Shown: positions 34,470-44,241, counted from the stretch's first letter. The stretch: DNA of 64,000 nt from Chryseobacterium camelliae (GCF_002770595.1 NZ_CP022986.1:3596001-3660000); one strand, 5' to 3'. The notes: generated from the letters alone by a model not told the origin. Numbers and translations are program-made.

Positions 34470-35701
34470 AAATATGCTATTTAACTTGGGGAGAAACACC
34501 CCGATCGTATGGTGTTTTTGGATCACAAGTTTTAGGTCAGTTTGTAGCAAATACAAATGAAATAAAGGACGGCAGTTTTTATTTTATCTCAGGTGTACCG
34601 ATTATACATAGTGGACACATTCGAGAAAAAGGTGCCTATAAAGAACAAGTTGAAAAAGTTAAACAAATATTAGGAACAATAAAATTTATAAAAACGCCAA
34701 TTTTTGCATTACAACCTGTTGTATATATGCATAGATTTCTATTTAAGTTTTTATTTTATGGAGCAGAATCATATCTTTTGAAACATTTGAGATCTTTAAA
34801 ACCAAATATTGTTCATTGCAGAGGTTATGGTGCAACATATTTGGCTTTAAAAATTAAAAAGAAATATCATTTTGATTATAAAGTAATATTTGATGCAAGG
34901 GGACTTTTTCCAGAAGAATATGCATTTAAGAATAAATATATCAGACCAAATAAAAATTATTTATTTTTAAAAGAAATGGAAAAACAACTTCTATCAGAAG
35001 CGGATGTTACAATTGTTGTGTCAGATACTATGGCTGAATCATACGAAAAAATTGGAGTTAAATTAATAGAAAAGATTTATTTAAGCGTAGATACAGAAAA
35101 TCTGGCACCTAGTTTAAAGACCTTAAAAGATGAAATAATATATTGTTATCTTGGTGCATTAACTCAAACAACATGGCATACAACAAGTGACCTGTTGAAG
35201 TTGTATACAGAATTAAGAAAAATAACACCAAATTGTAAATTGAAAATTATAACCACATCTTCACATGATGCAATAAAAGAAGTTTTTAAGAAAATTCCTA
35301 GTAATGAAATTATCCTAACTTCAACAAAAAATACCATAGAATTGAAAGCAGAACTGTCTGATGTTAATTTCGGATTGCTACCTTATCGTAGATCAAGCTC
35401 ATGTTTTGAAGATGCGGTTGGTTATAGTATTTTAGGAACTAAGACTGTTGAATTTACTGCAATGGGTATTCCTGTCATAGTAAATGAAGAATGTGGTGGA
35501 GCATCTGTTTTAACCAAAAAATATGATCTCGGTTTTACCTATAATCCCAAGACATTTAAAGAGCTTACTTTTGATAATATTAATAGATATATAAATGATG
35601 GAAAGGAAATGAGACGTAGTGGTATTGCAAAAGATTTATTTGATTACAAAAAAAATGCTGAGAGATATAAAGAATTATATCAAAGATTAGCCGAAGTATA
35701 A
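34466..35701 (+). CDS. Glycosyltransferase family 4 (GT-B) protein
   Basis: 411 aa. Two Rossmann halves. Visible motifs are HCRGYGATYLAL in the N-half, FDARGLFPEE (about 144-153), and VEFTAMGIPVIVN in the C-half at the usual donor-binding site. ATGA overlap with wbpI. It would transfer one of the cluster sugars to the lipid-linked intermediate; donor cannot be named. Confidence 0.75.
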   Translation: MKICYLTWGETPRSYGVFGSQVLGQFVANTNEIKDGSFYFISGVPIIHSGHIREKGAYKEQVEKVKQILGTIKFIKTPIFALQPVVYMHRFLFKFLFYGAESYLLKHLRSLKPNIVHCRGYGATYLALKIKKKYHFDYKVIFDARGLFPEEYAFKNKYIRPNKNYLFLKEMEKQLLSEADVTIVVSDTMAESYEKIGVKLIEKIYLSVDTENLAPSLKTLKDEIIYCYLGALTQTTWHTTSDLLKLYTELRKITPNCKLKIITTSSHDAIKEVFKKIPSNEIILTSTKNTIELKAELSDVNFGLLPYRRSSSCFEDAVGYSILGTKTVEFTAMGIPVIVNEECGGASVLTKKYDLGFTYNPKTFKELTFDNINRYINDGKEMRRSGIAKDLFDYKKNAERYKELYQRLAEV

Positions 35702-35702
35702 T

Positions 35703-36860
35703 ATGTTGATTTCAAAGCTTGGTATACGGACAGTATTCTTTTTTATCTTTTTTTTAGTATTAGGTAGGCTTTACCTTTTTCCATTTGGTGATGAACCGGA
35801 TTTTGAAGTACGTGCTCAGGAGTTGGTAACTGGTGATTCACAACCTTTTTGGACTCCTTATTTCTATTTTGAACCTTTATTAAGGACGTTTACATATTAC
35901 AATTCATGCAATACCAATAGTACATTATTTTCTTATTGGTCTAGCATACAGAATAACGGGTGTACAGAAGATATAGTACAAAGATTAGGCAGGATTGCAA
36001 TAACAATCTTTTCAATGTTACCGTTTTTAATTGCTGTGGTATTTAGAGATACAACATTGAAAATTGTGAATGATTTAGGAATGAAATTCTCTAAAGAAGA
36101 ATGGAATTATAGGTTAGACGTTCTGTGCATCGTTTTTGTCTTTTTAGGTTTTATATATCATGTAAGTGTCTTAGCCTTAGAACAGTTTGTATTAGTATTG
36201 ACAATACCTATATTCCTTTTCTGGGGGAGATGGCCGGTAATTGTATTTATGATAATTCTAGCATCATTACTCGATTTAGGTAATAGTGTTGTAATTGTGA
36301 CCTTTGCAAGTATAGCCTGTCTGTTTTCCTATCTTAAAAAACGTAGAATAATTTTAATTGCGATTACTCTTGTATTGTGTTCGTTAATTTTGGGCATCAG
36401 CTCATTGTCATATATATCGAATATCGAATTTCTTTCCGATAAAGCCAATGGAATGATGCAAGGAGAAGAGGATTTGGGACTTCGTAATAAGTATCCAATA
36501 TTCCTGCGGCCAATCATTACATTTATGACAGGGATTTTTTTTACTCCTTCTGGAGTTAAAGTCATTCCTGCTTATATATTATATGGTATTGCAATTATAA
36601 GATTAATTTTTAAAAAAAATACTTCTGCTAAAAAAGATCCACGTTCTAATCAAAAATTTATCTTTATTGCAGGATCAATTACGTCTATCTTATCTTTCTT
36701 ATTTATACTGCCTAATTATTCTAATGCCAAATATTACGTTTTTATGTTTCCATTTATTTTCTATGCAATTGTAAATAACAAAAACAAAGTAAATATTTTC
36801 AATTTTATAATCATAGTGAATTTTATTATATATCTACACTTATTACTATACAGACTATAG
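35703..36860 (+). CDS. Integral membrane protein, probable Wzy polymerase (cluster 1)
   Basis: 385 aa with about ten hydrophobic helices and a larger periplasmic loop early in the protein (about 25-95: PFGDEPDFEVRA...). No family motif is recognised. It lies next to glycosyltransferases in a cluster that has Wzx, Wza and Wzc but no other polymerase candidate, so the Wzy role is inferred from topology and context. T6 and T8 runs occur at codons 13-18. Confidence 0.55.
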   Translation: MLISKLGIRTVFFFIFFLVLGRLYLFPFGDEPDFEVRAQELVTGDSQPFWTPYFYFEPLLRTFTYYNSCNTNSTLFSYWSSIQNNGCTEDIVQRLGRIAITIFSMLPFLIAVVFRDTTLKIVNDLGMKFSKEEWNYRLDVLCIVFVFLGFIYHVSVLALEQFVLVLTIPIFLFWGRWPVIVFMIILASLLDLGNSVVIVTFASIACLFSYLKKRRIILIAITLVLCSLILGISSLSYISNIEFLSDKANGMMQGEEDLGLRNKYPIFLRPIITFMTGIFFTPSGVKVIPAYILYGIAIIRLIFKKNTSAKKDPRSNQKFIFIAGSITSILSFLFILPNYSNAKYYVFMFPFIFYAIVNNKNKVNIFNFIIIVNFIIYLHLLLYRL

Positions 36861-36900
36861 CTCTGCTAAAAAAATAGTTTAACTAAATTTATTTGAATAA

Positions 36901-37809
36901 ATGAGTATACCAATAGTAAAAATTCTTGTTGCAACTTACAATGGGGAGAAATATATTGAAGAACAAATAGCCTCTATTCTAAATCAAAGAGATGTGAATA
37001 TTGATATTGTTGTAAGTGATGATAATAGCAAGGATAGAACTGTAGATATTTTACATGAAAAATATCCTCAAATTTCAATTGTAAAAAATGATCCTGGTAA
37101 TGGTTCTGCAGCAAAAAATTTTCTCAAGATGGTTTCAGAACTTAACTGTAACGAAAATTTTGATTTTGTTGCTTTTTCTGATCAGGATGATATTTGGTTA
37201 GCAGATAAAATGAAAGCCGCAATAGATTCGCTAGTCAGAGGAGACGCAGATCTATATTGTTCGAACCTAACAAAATGGAATTTATCGACCAATACTTTTA
37301 GCAATCTAAAAAAAGACTTTCCACAGAAAAAATTTGATTATTTATTTGAGGGAGGAAGTGCCGGATGCACCTATGTTTTTACAAAAAAGTTTGCACTGGA
37401 ATTAAAAGATTTTGTCAGCAAAATCGAATTTGCTGATTGGCATGGATTTTCTCATGACTGGCTTGTGTATTTTTTTGCTCGATCAAGAAAGTTCAAAGTG
37501 GTAATTGATGGAAATTCATACATTCATTATCGTCTGCATGATAACAATGTACATGGTCACTTAAATAAATTATCTTTTTCTACCTTTAAAGAAAAGTCAA
37601 TACAGGTTTTGAAAGGATATTATCAGAGACACGCTAATTATAATATACAATACCTTCAGCCTGATTCCGAAGATTTTAAAATTTATTCTAAATTTTTAGG
37701 AACCTATTTTCAAAGAAATAGTGTCATTTGGAAATATAATACTTCCTTAATGAGAGATAATAAAAAATTTCTGATTTTTGCAGTACTTAATTTACTAAAG
37801 TTAAAATAG
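36901..37809 (+). CDS. Glycosyltransferase family 2 (GT-A) protein
   Basis: 302 aa. N-terminal VKILVATYNGEKYIEEQI, SDDNSKDRT, SDQDDIW (a DXD-type motif around 98-104) and a later HDNNVHGH. The layout resembles rhamnosyltransferase-like GT2 enzymes of capsule clusters. It lies directly before the PglC-like gene. Confidence 0.78.
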   Translation: MSIPIVKILVATYNGEKYIEEQIASILNQRDVNIDIVVSDDNSKDRTVDILHEKYPQISIVKNDPGNGSAAKNFLKMVSELNCNENFDFVAFSDQDDIWLADKMKAAIDSLVRGDADLYCSNLTKWNLSTNTFSNLKKDFPQKKFDYLFEGGSAGCTYVFTKKFALELKDFVSKIEFADWHGFSHDWLVYFFARSRKFKVVIDGNSYIHYRLHDNNVHGHLNKLSFSTFKEKSIQVLKGYYQRHANYNIQYLQPDSEDFKIYSKFLGTYFQRNSVIWKYNTSLMRDNKKFLIFAVLNLLKLK

Positions 37810-37814
37810 GAAAC

Positions 37815-38429
37815 ATGTACAAAAAGTTTATAAAAAGATTATTAGATGTAATTTTGTCATTGTTGGGTTTATTGCTTTTAAGTCCTATTTTTATATTAGT
37901 TACAATAGGTTTATATATCTCCAATAATGGTAAACCTTTCTTTTTGCAGGCTCGTCCGGGATTGAATGAAAAAATTTTTAAGATCATTAAATTTAGGACA
38001 ATGAATGATAAAAAAGATGAAAAGGGAAATTTGCTTTCTGATGCTGAAAGGTTAACATCGATCGGAGCTTTTGTTCGAAAAACTTCTTTAGACGAAATTC
38101 CACAATTAATAAACGTGTTGAAAGGTGATATGTCTGTTGTGGGGCCAAGACCTTTGCTGCCGGATTATTTGCCGTTTTATTCGGATTTTCAGAAAAAGAG
38201 ACATCAGGTTAAATCAGGAATTACAGGTTGGGCACAGGTAAATGGGAGAAACGCAATAAGTTGGGAACAGAAATTTGAATATGACGTATGGTATGTTAAT
38301 AATGTGTCTTTTTCCATAGATTTAAAAATATTATTTTTAACAATAAAAAAAATAATATTTCCTGACGGAATTACCGCAGATGGTCACGCCACAATGCCTA
38401 GATTTGACAAACTTGATCAAAAAAAGTAA
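37815..38429 (+). CDS. PglC-like initiating phosphosugar transferase
   Basis: 204-aa monotopic phosphoglycosyltransferase: one N-terminal re-entrant helix (about 8-30), IKFRTM (about 57-62), catalytic DE pair in TSLDEIPQLINVLKGDMS (about 92-109), GPRPLLPDYLPFY and GITGWAQVNGRN. It transfers a sugar-1-phosphate from UDP-sugar to undecaprenyl phosphate, starting the repeat unit. The small size and PLLPDYLP segment fit the PglC/bacillosamine-type subclass. It begins a five-gene block running to the PglE-like aminotransferase at 41035. Confidence 0.85.
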   Translation: MYKKFIKRLLDVILSLLGLLLLSPIFILVTIGLYISNNGKPFFLQARPGLNEKIFKIIKFRTMNDKKDEKGNLLSDAERLTSIGAFVRKTSLDEIPQLINVLKGDMSVVGPRPLLPDYLPFYSDFQKKRHQVKSGITGWAQVNGRNAISWEQKFEYDVWYVNNVSFSIDLKILFLTIKKIIFPDGITADGHATMPRFDKLDQKK

Positions 38430-38442
38430 TATAATTATCAAC

Positions 38443-39492
38443 ATGAGAAAAAATATTTTAGTAACAGGAGCCGGAGCACTTTTAGGTCAAGGAATATTAA
38501 GACTTTTACAGGTTTCAGATTTCGATAAAAAAATTTTCACTGCCGATCCCGATCCTCGATCAACAGGACACTGGCTGGGAGATTATGCAGTTATTATACC
38601 TAAAGTAACTGATGAATCTTACATAGATGCAATAGAAAAAATTGTAACAGAGCATAAGATAGATGCTATTCTGGTAGGAACAGATGTAGAATTACCAATT
38701 CTTTCAAAACATAAAAAAGCATTTTTCGAGAATTATAATTGTCATATTATCGTAAGTAGTGAAGAAGTAATCAATATCGCAAATGATAAATTTTTAACTG
38801 CTGAATTTTTAGAAAAAAACAATTTTCCATTTCCTTTATCTGTGATGGCAAATGATAAAGATAAATTGTATGAAATAGAAGAAAAGTTGGGGTTTCCATT
38901 ATTTGCAAAACCGTTCGATGGAGCTAGATCTTTAGGTATAAAAAAAATAGATACTCATGAAGAGTTAATGGAAATCTATGACCCAAATTCAAATTTGGTT
39001 GTGCAGCAGTTTCTACCGGAGAATGAAGGCGAATTTACTTGTGGCTGCTTAGTGATAGATGGAAAATGTATAGCGGTGGTAACATTAAAAAGAGATTTAA
39101 GAGATGGAAATACATACAGGGCATACAGAGATGATACAACATCAAAATATGACGAATTTATTATTCCAATTGCGGAGAAATTGAATCCTGACGGACCCGT
39201 TAATTTCCAGTTTAGAATTTTTAATGGAAAACCGGTTATCTTTGAAATTAACGGAAGATTTAGTGGCACAACACCTTTACGTCATTTTTTTGGATTTAAT
39301 GAAGTTGAAGCTGTACTAAAATATTATCTTTTCAATGAAACAGTTCAAATGCCACAGCTGAAAAATGGTTTGGTACTGAGAACTTGGTCGGATTTATTTA
39401 TAAATGAAAAAGAATTTGCAGATTTAAGCAATGCGAAGTATTTAGAGCATCCAACAGCAATCTTTCATAATTTTTCACTTAAAAGTAATTAA
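38443..39492 (+). CDS. ATP-grasp ligase-like protein in the polysaccharide cluster
   Basis: 349 aa from ATG 38443, 14 bases after the PglC-like gene; an in-frame ATG at 38380 would overlap that gene by 50 bases and is rejected. An N-terminal Rossmann-like part (ILVTGAGALLGQGILR) precedes a PylC/carbamoyl-phosphate-synthase-like ATP-grasp domain with LFAKPFDGARSLG (about 153-165), VVQQFLPENEGEFTCG and a metal site in VIFEINGRFSGTTPL. Such enzymes join a carboxylate to an amine through an acyl phosphate. An amino-acid or carboxylate addition to an amino sugar is plausible, but no substrate is known. Confidence 0.75.
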   Translation: MRKNILVTGAGALLGQGILRLLQVSDFDKKIFTADPDPRSTGHWLGDYAVIIPKVTDESYIDAIEKIVTEHKIDAILVGTDVELPILSKHKKAFFENYNCHIIVSSEEVINIANDKFLTAEFLEKNNFPFPLSVMANDKDKLYEIEEKLGFPLFAKPFDGARSLGIKKIDTHEELMEIYDPNSNLVVQQFLPENEGEFTCGCLVIDGKCIAVVTLKRDLRDGNTYRAYRDDTTSKYDEFIIPIAEKLNPDGPVNFQFRIFNGKPVIFEINGRFSGTTPLRHFFGFNEVEAVLKYYLFNETVQMPQLKNGLVLRTWSDLFINEKEFADLSNAKYLEHPTAIFHNFSLKSN

Positions 39493-39494
39493 TA

Positions 39495-40379
39495 ATGAAA
39501 GTGTTGATATTTGGAAGTAGTGGTTTTTTAGGCAATTCGCTTTGTAATGTTTTAAAAGAGAATGGAGTTGAATTTTATACGGTTTCCAGATCCGATTCAA
39601 AATCAAGTTATAACATAGATATCAGTGATATTAAGCAATTTTCACAGCTACCACATAATTTTTTTGATGTTGTTGTCAACTGTGCTACGATTTTACCCGG
39701 AGGAAGTTTTCTCGATAATAACTATTTAGAAAAAATTTATAAAACCAACATATTAGGAAGCCAAAATATCTGTATATGGATTAATGGTCAGGAGTCTGTT
39801 AAAAAGATTATAAATTGTTCAACACTTGTTGTCATTAATAAACCTTGGCCACTACAACTATCAGAAGATGAAGCAACATATCCAACAGGAAATCATGTTT
39901 TATATTCAAGCTCAAAGCTAACACAAGAGCTTATTTTTAAGACATTTGCAGAATCTCATAACATCAGTCTGACCCAAATACGTTTTTCAGCTCTTTATGG
40001 GGAAAAAATGAATTGGAGCGGTGTAATCTGTGATATAATTGATCAAGCTAAGAAAAATAAAAAGATTATCTTGAAGAACGGTTCAAAAGTAACAGCCGAT
40101 TTTCTTTATGTTGATGATGCCGCTAAAATTATTTTTTCTTCAATAAAACATAGTTCAGAGGGAATTATAAATGGCGCTTCAGGGAAAGAAACTTCAATTT
40201 TAAAATTAGCAATGATAATTAGAGAATATTTTAACGGTGAAGTTGAAGTTGAAAATTATGATGATCCTGATTTTACAGAAAGCAGATCTCTAATAAATAT
40301 TGATAAGTTAGAAAAGATCATTCAGACCAATACCTTCATGGATTTAAGAAACGGTATAAAGAAGGTGATAGAACAATGA
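39495..40379 (+). CDS. SDR-family NAD-dependent sugar epimerase/dehydratase/reductase
   Basis: 294 aa. Nucleotide motif FGSSGFLGN (about 6-14), NCATI, and the catalytic YSSSK (about 136-140). It has the extended-SDR fold of nucleotide-sugar epimerases and 4-ketoreductases. It starts two bases after the ATP-grasp stop and overlaps the next gene by ATGA, so it is translationally coupled. Exact reaction unknown; a 4-keto reductase or epimerase acting on the WbpM-like product is possible. Confidence 0.75.
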   Translation: MKVLIFGSSGFLGNSLCNVLKENGVEFYTVSRSDSKSSYNIDISDIKQFSQLPHNFFDVVVNCATILPGGSFLDNNYLEKIYKTNILGSQNICIWINGQESVKKIINCSTLVVINKPWPLQLSEDEATYPTGNHVLYSSSKLTQELIFKTFAESHNISLTQIRFSALYGEKMNWSGVICDIIDQAKKNKKIILKNGSKVTADFLYVDDAAKIIFSSIKHSSEGIINGASGKETSILKLAMIIREYFNGEVEVENYDDPDFTESRSLINIDKLEKIIQTNTFMDLRNGIKKVIEQ

Positions 40380-41038
40380 AAGTGCTTATATTTGGTGATG
40401 TTCATGGAAATCTTATTTCATTAGAAAAACTTTTCGGAATTGAAAAAGGTAACTATGATCAGTTTGTCTGTCATGGTGATATTGTGAATTATGGACCATG
40501 GACGAATGAGTGTCTGGAATTTTTATCTCAGCAGCAAAACGGATTTTTTTTAAAAGGTAATCACGAAAAATATTACATTGAAAAATTTTACCCTGGATTG
40601 AACGAAGTTGCAAAATCCTTTTTTAAATATTGTTATCCGATGTTTAATGCCAAATATGTTGAATTAATCAATGAATTTAGAGATGATATCAAAGTTGGGG
40701 ATTTCAAAATAAAACATTCTGTTGATGATTTATATATTTTTAAAGATACAGATATCGAAAGTTTAGATTTTGAAAACAATACAGTTGTTGGTCATTCTCA
40801 TCAGCAGTTTCACAGGGTGATTAAGGGAAAAAATATTTACAATACCGGTAGTTTGGGACAAAACAGATCCCTGCTTGATGTTGCCAATTATCTGATTGCA
40901 GACACCGAAACAAATATTGTTGAATTAAAATCATTTGTTTTTGATATTCAGAAAGTGATTTCTAAAATGGAGGAACTAAAATATCCTTCAATTTGCTTAA
41001 ACTATTATAAATCAAAAAATACGGTAAATAAATTATGA
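40376..41038 (+). CDS. Calcineurin-like metallophosphoesterase
   Basis: 220 aa. All core metal motifs are present: GDVHGN (7-12), GDIVNYG (about 34-40), GNHE (about 61-64) and GHSHQQF near 140. No signal peptide, so cytoplasmic. It overlaps both neighbours by ATGA (SDR before, PglE-like after), an uncommon partner for a capsule sugar operon. It may hydrolyse a phosphorylated intermediate or act as a pyrophosphatase/phosphodiesterase on a nucleotide sugar. Nothing in the sequence identifies the substrate. Confidence 0.78.
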   Translation: MKVLIFGDVHGNLISLEKLFGIEKGNYDQFVCHGDIVNYGPWTNECLEFLSQQQNGFFLKGNHEKYYIEKFYPGLNEVAKSFFKYCYPMFNAKYVELINEFRDDIKVGDFKIKHSVDDLYIFKDTDIESLDFENNTVVGHSHQQFHRVIKGKNIYNTGSLGQNRSLLDVANYLIADTETNIVELKSFVFDIQKVISKMEELKYPSICLNYYKSKNTVNKL

Positions 41039-42183
41039 ATTCAAAAATATGGCTTTCCTCTCCTCACATGGGTGGAAATGAGCAAAAATATATCAACGAG
41101 GCATTTGAAAACAATTGGGTAGCACCTTTAGGACCTAATGTAGATGGATTTGAAAAAGACCTAGAATCTTTTCTAAATAAGGATGTAAAAGTCGCAGCAC
41201 TTTCTGCCGGTACAGCCGCATTGCACTTGGCTTTAATTGAATGCGGCGTCAAACAGGGAGATGAAGTTATTTGTCAGTCCATGACATTTTCAGCTTCCGC
41301 CAATCCAATAGCTTACTGCGGTGCCAAACCTGTATTTATTGACTCAGAAGAAGATACTTGGAATATGTGTCCTGCTGCTTTGGAAGAAGCCATTGAAGAC
41401 AGAATTTCTAAAGGAAATAAGCCGAAAGCAATCATCGTCGTTCATTTATACGGAATGCCTGCAAAAATGGATGAAATCCTTAGAATTGCAGAAAAATATA
41501 ATATTCCTCTTATTGAGGACGCTGCAGAAGCTTTAGGCTCAACTTATAAAGGAATAGCTTGCGGAACTTTTGGGCGTTTTGGCGTTTTATCATTTAACGG
41601 AAATAAAATTATTACTACTTCAGGGGGGGGAGCTTTGGTTTGCCACAATCAGGAAGACAAGGATAAAGCAGTTTTTCTTTCAACTCAAGCAAGAGACAAT
41701 GCCCCGCATTATCAGCACTCTCATATTGGCTACAACTATCGTATGAGCAATATCGTAGCAGGAATTGGAAGGGGACAGATGGAGGTTTTAAATAATAGAG
41801 TAGAAGCCCGCAGAAATATGCATAATTTTTATGCTGAACTTTTCAAAGATATCGAAGGAATAAGTGTTTTTTCTGAGCCATCCCAGGATTATTTTTCTAA
41901 TCACTGGTTATCTGCAATTATTATTGATGAAAAGATTACCGGAAAAAATCGTGAAGATTTAAGAATAGCACTTTTAGAAGAAAACATAGAATCCAGGCCT
42001 TTGTGGAAACCGATGCATTTACAACCTGTATTTTCTGGGTCTCCTTATTATGGAACTCATGTCTCTGAAAAGTTATTTGAAAATGGTTTATGTCTGCCGT
42101 CAGGGTCTAATCTTTCTGATGATGACAGAACGAGAATTAAAAATGTTATTCTAACATTTTTTAATAGTAAAATATTTAATTAA
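41035..42183 (+). CDS. PglE-like DegT-family sugar aminotransferase
   Basis: 382-aa PLP enzyme. Opening KIWLSSPHMGGNEQKYI and NNWVAPLGPNVDGFE are typical of PglE/UDP-N-acetylbacillosamine aminotransferases. LSAGTAALHLAL is near 56-67, and PLP lysine K191 is in FNGNKIITTSGGGALV. It would aminate C4 of the UDP-4-keto-6-deoxy sugar made by the dehydratase at 16338. Codons 197-199, six residues after K191, are written as an uninterrupted G8 run (41623-41630), a possible slippage site. Confidence 0.88.
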   Translation: MNSKIWLSSPHMGGNEQKYINEAFENNWVAPLGPNVDGFEKDLESFLNKDVKVAALSAGTAALHLALIECGVKQGDEVICQSMTFSASANPIAYCGAKPVFIDSEEDTWNMCPAALEEAIEDRISKGNKPKAIIVVHLYGMPAKMDEILRIAEKYNIPLIEDAAEALGSTYKGIACGTFGRFGVLSFNGNKIITTSGGGALVCHNQEDKDKAVFLSTQARDNAPHYQHSHIGYNYRMSNIVAGIGRGQMEVLNNRVEARRNMHNFYAELFKDIEGISVFSEPSQDYFSNHWLSAIIIDEKITGKNREDLRIALLEENIESRPLWKPMHLQPVFSGSPYYGTHVSEKLFENGLCLPSGSNLSDDDRTRIKNVILTFFNSKIFN

Positions 42184-42271
42184 TAATTTAAATTCAATCT
42201 ATCATATTATTGTAATAGATTGACATAGAATTTATTGTCTGAATTTCGTTGTAATTATTTACATATATTTA

Positions 42272-43351
42272 ATGAAAAATATTATTATAACCGGAGGTGC
42301 GGGATTTATTGGATCCCATGTCGTAAGAGAGTTTGTAAAGAGGAATCCTGATATCAAAATCATTAATCTTGATGCCCTTACTTATGCGGGCAATCTGGAG
42401 AACCTGAAGGATATCGAAAATGAACCTAATTATGTTTTTGAAAAGGCGGATATTACAAAGCCTGAAGAATTAAGAGCTGTATTTGAAAAATATAATCCTG
42501 ACGCAGTGGTTCACCTGGCTGCAGAAAGCCATGTCGACCGGAGCATAACGGATCCCATGGCATTTATCAATACCAATGTAAACGGAACAGCAAACCTTCT
42601 GAATCTCTGCAAAGAGTTCTGGACGCTGAACCCCGATCATATCCACGGAAGATTTCCTGATGAACAAAGAGACAATCTTTTTTATCACATTTCCACGGAC
42701 GAAGTTTACGGAAGCCTGGGAGAAACCGGTTTCTTTTTGGAAACGACGGCATATGACCCACAATCTCCCTATTCTGCGTCAAAAGCAGCCTCGGATCATT
42801 TGGTAAGAGCCTATGGCAATACCTATGGAATGCCTTTTATCGTTTCCAATTGTTCCAATAATTACGGGCCCAACCACTTTCCTGAAAAGCTGATCCCGCT
42901 CTGCATCTCCAATATCATCAATGAAAGGCCCTTACCTATTTATGGTGACGGCAAATATACGAGAGACTGGCTGTTCGTCATTGATCATGCCAGAGCGATC
43001 CACCAGATTTTTAACGACGCCAAAACAGGGGAGACCTATAATATCGGTGGCTTTAATGAATGGCAGAATATTGATCTTGTTAAAGAACTTATTAAACAGA
43101 TGGATGCAAAGCTTAACAGGCCGGAAGGCTATTCGGAAAAGCTGATCACTTTTGTAAAGGACAGGCCGGGACACGATAAGCGCTATGCAATCGATGCCAA
43201 CAAACTGAATAAAGACCTGGGATGGAAGCCGTCTGTAACTTTTGAACAGGGACTGGGAAAAACCATCGACTGGTATCTGGAAAACAAAGAGTGGCTGGAG
43301 CATGTAACGAGCGGTGACTACCAGAAATATTATGAAAACCAATACCATTAA
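42272..43351 (+). CDS. rfbB: dTDP-glucose 4,6-dehydratase
   Basis: 359-aa extended SDR. NAD motif GGAGFIGSH (7-15), catalytic region STDEVYG (about 134-140), YSASK (about 167-171), SNNYGP and [11 protein letters not shown]. It makes dTDP-4-keto-6-deoxyglucose from dTDP-glucose, the branch point for WecE (Fuc4N) and RfbC (rhamnose). Base composition is clearly less AT-rich than the gene block to its left. It follows an 88-base gap and precedes rfbA by 14 bases. Confidence 0.95.
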   Translation: MKNIIITGGAGFIGSHVVREFVKRNPDIKIINLDALTYAGNLENLKDIENEPNYVFEKADITKPEELRAVFEKYNPDAVVHLAAESHVDRSITDPMAFINTNVNGTANLLNLCKEFWTLNPDHIHGRFPDEQRDNLFYHISTDEVYGSLGETGFFLETTAYDPQSPYSASKAASDHLVRAYGNTYGMPFIVSNCSNNYGPNHFPEKLIPLCISNIINERPLPIYGDGKYTRDWLFVIDHARAIHQIFNDAKTGETYNIGGFNEWQNIDLVKELIKQMDAKLNRPEGYSEKLITFVKDRPGHDKRYAIDANKLNKDLGWKPSVTFEQGLGKTIDWYLENKEWLEHVTSGDYQKYYENQYH

Positions 43352-43365
43352 ATAAATACACAAAG

Positions 43366-44229
43366 ATGAAAGGTATAATTTTAGCCGGAGGTTCCGGAAC
43401 CCGACTTTACCCTCTTACCATAGCCGTAAGTAAGCAGTTGATGCCTGTCTATGATAAGCCGATGATCTACTATCCGCTTTCCACTTTATTGCTGGCAGGC
43501 ATCAGGGATATTCTGATTATTACGACACCGCACGATCAGGATGGCTTTGTAAAGCTGCTGGGTGACGGCTCACAGATCGGGTGCAACATAGAATATGTCG
43601 TTCAGCCCAGTCCGGACGGATTGGCACAGGCCTTTATCCTCGGAGAACAGTTTATCGGGAATGACGCTGCGGCTCTTGTCCTGGGTGACAATATCTTTTA
43701 TGGGTCAGAGATGGGCACACTACTTAAAAACAAGACTAATCCTGATGGAGGTGTTGTTTTTGCCTATCATGTTTCAGATCCTGAGCGCTATGGGGTAGTT
43801 GAGTTTGATGCAGATCTTAAGGCGGTTTCCATCGAAGAGAAGCCTGCTACTCCAAAATCAAACTATGCGGTACCCGGGCTCTATTTCTACGATAATGAAG
43901 TAGTGAACATTGCCAAAAACATTCAGCCTTCAGCCAGAGGCGAGCTGGAAATTACCGATGTTAACAACGTATATCTTAATAAGGGTAAACTTGAGGTAGG
44001 TGTCCTGGACAGAGGAACTGCATGGCTGGATACAGGGACCTTTGACTCTTTAAACGATGCTTCGGAATTTGTACGGGTCATTGAGAAAAGGCAGGGATTC
44101 AAGATCGGATGCATCGAGGAAATTGCTTTCAGGAATAAATTTATCAACGAAGAAAAGCTGCTTGAAACGGCCAAGAAATATGGCAAAAGCGGGTATGGGG
44201 AATACCTGAAATATTTAATAATGAAATAG
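43366..44229 (+). CDS. rfbA: Glucose-1-phosphate thymidylyltransferase
   Basis: 287 aa, normal family length. Nucleotidyltransferase signature [12 protein letters not shown] (6-17), [28 protein letters not shown] and [10 protein letters not shown]. It makes dTDP-glucose from dTTP and glucose-1-phosphate for RfbB. It is the last gene of cluster 1; three terminator-like hairpins follow. Confidence 0.96.
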   Translation: MKGIILAGGSGTRLYPLTIAVSKQLMPVYDKPMIYYPLSTLLLAGIRDILIITTPHDQDGFVKLLGDGSQIGCNIEYVVQPSPDGLAQAFILGEQFIGNDAAALVLGDNIFYGSEMGTLLKNKTNPDGGVVFAYHVSDPERYGVVEFDADLKAVSIEEKPATPKSNYAVPGLYFYDNEVVNIAKNIQPSARGELEITDVNNVYLNKGKLEVGVLDRGTAWLDTGTFDSLNDASEFVRVIEKRQGFKIGCIEEIAFRNKFINEEKLLETAKKYGKSGYGEYLKYLIMK

Positions 44230-44241
44230 AAGTAGTAAGAA

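Noticed and set aside
38380-38442. Longer start for the ATP-grasp gene
   Set aside because: It would overlap the PglC-like gene by 50 bases and place a charged extension before the Rossmann motif.
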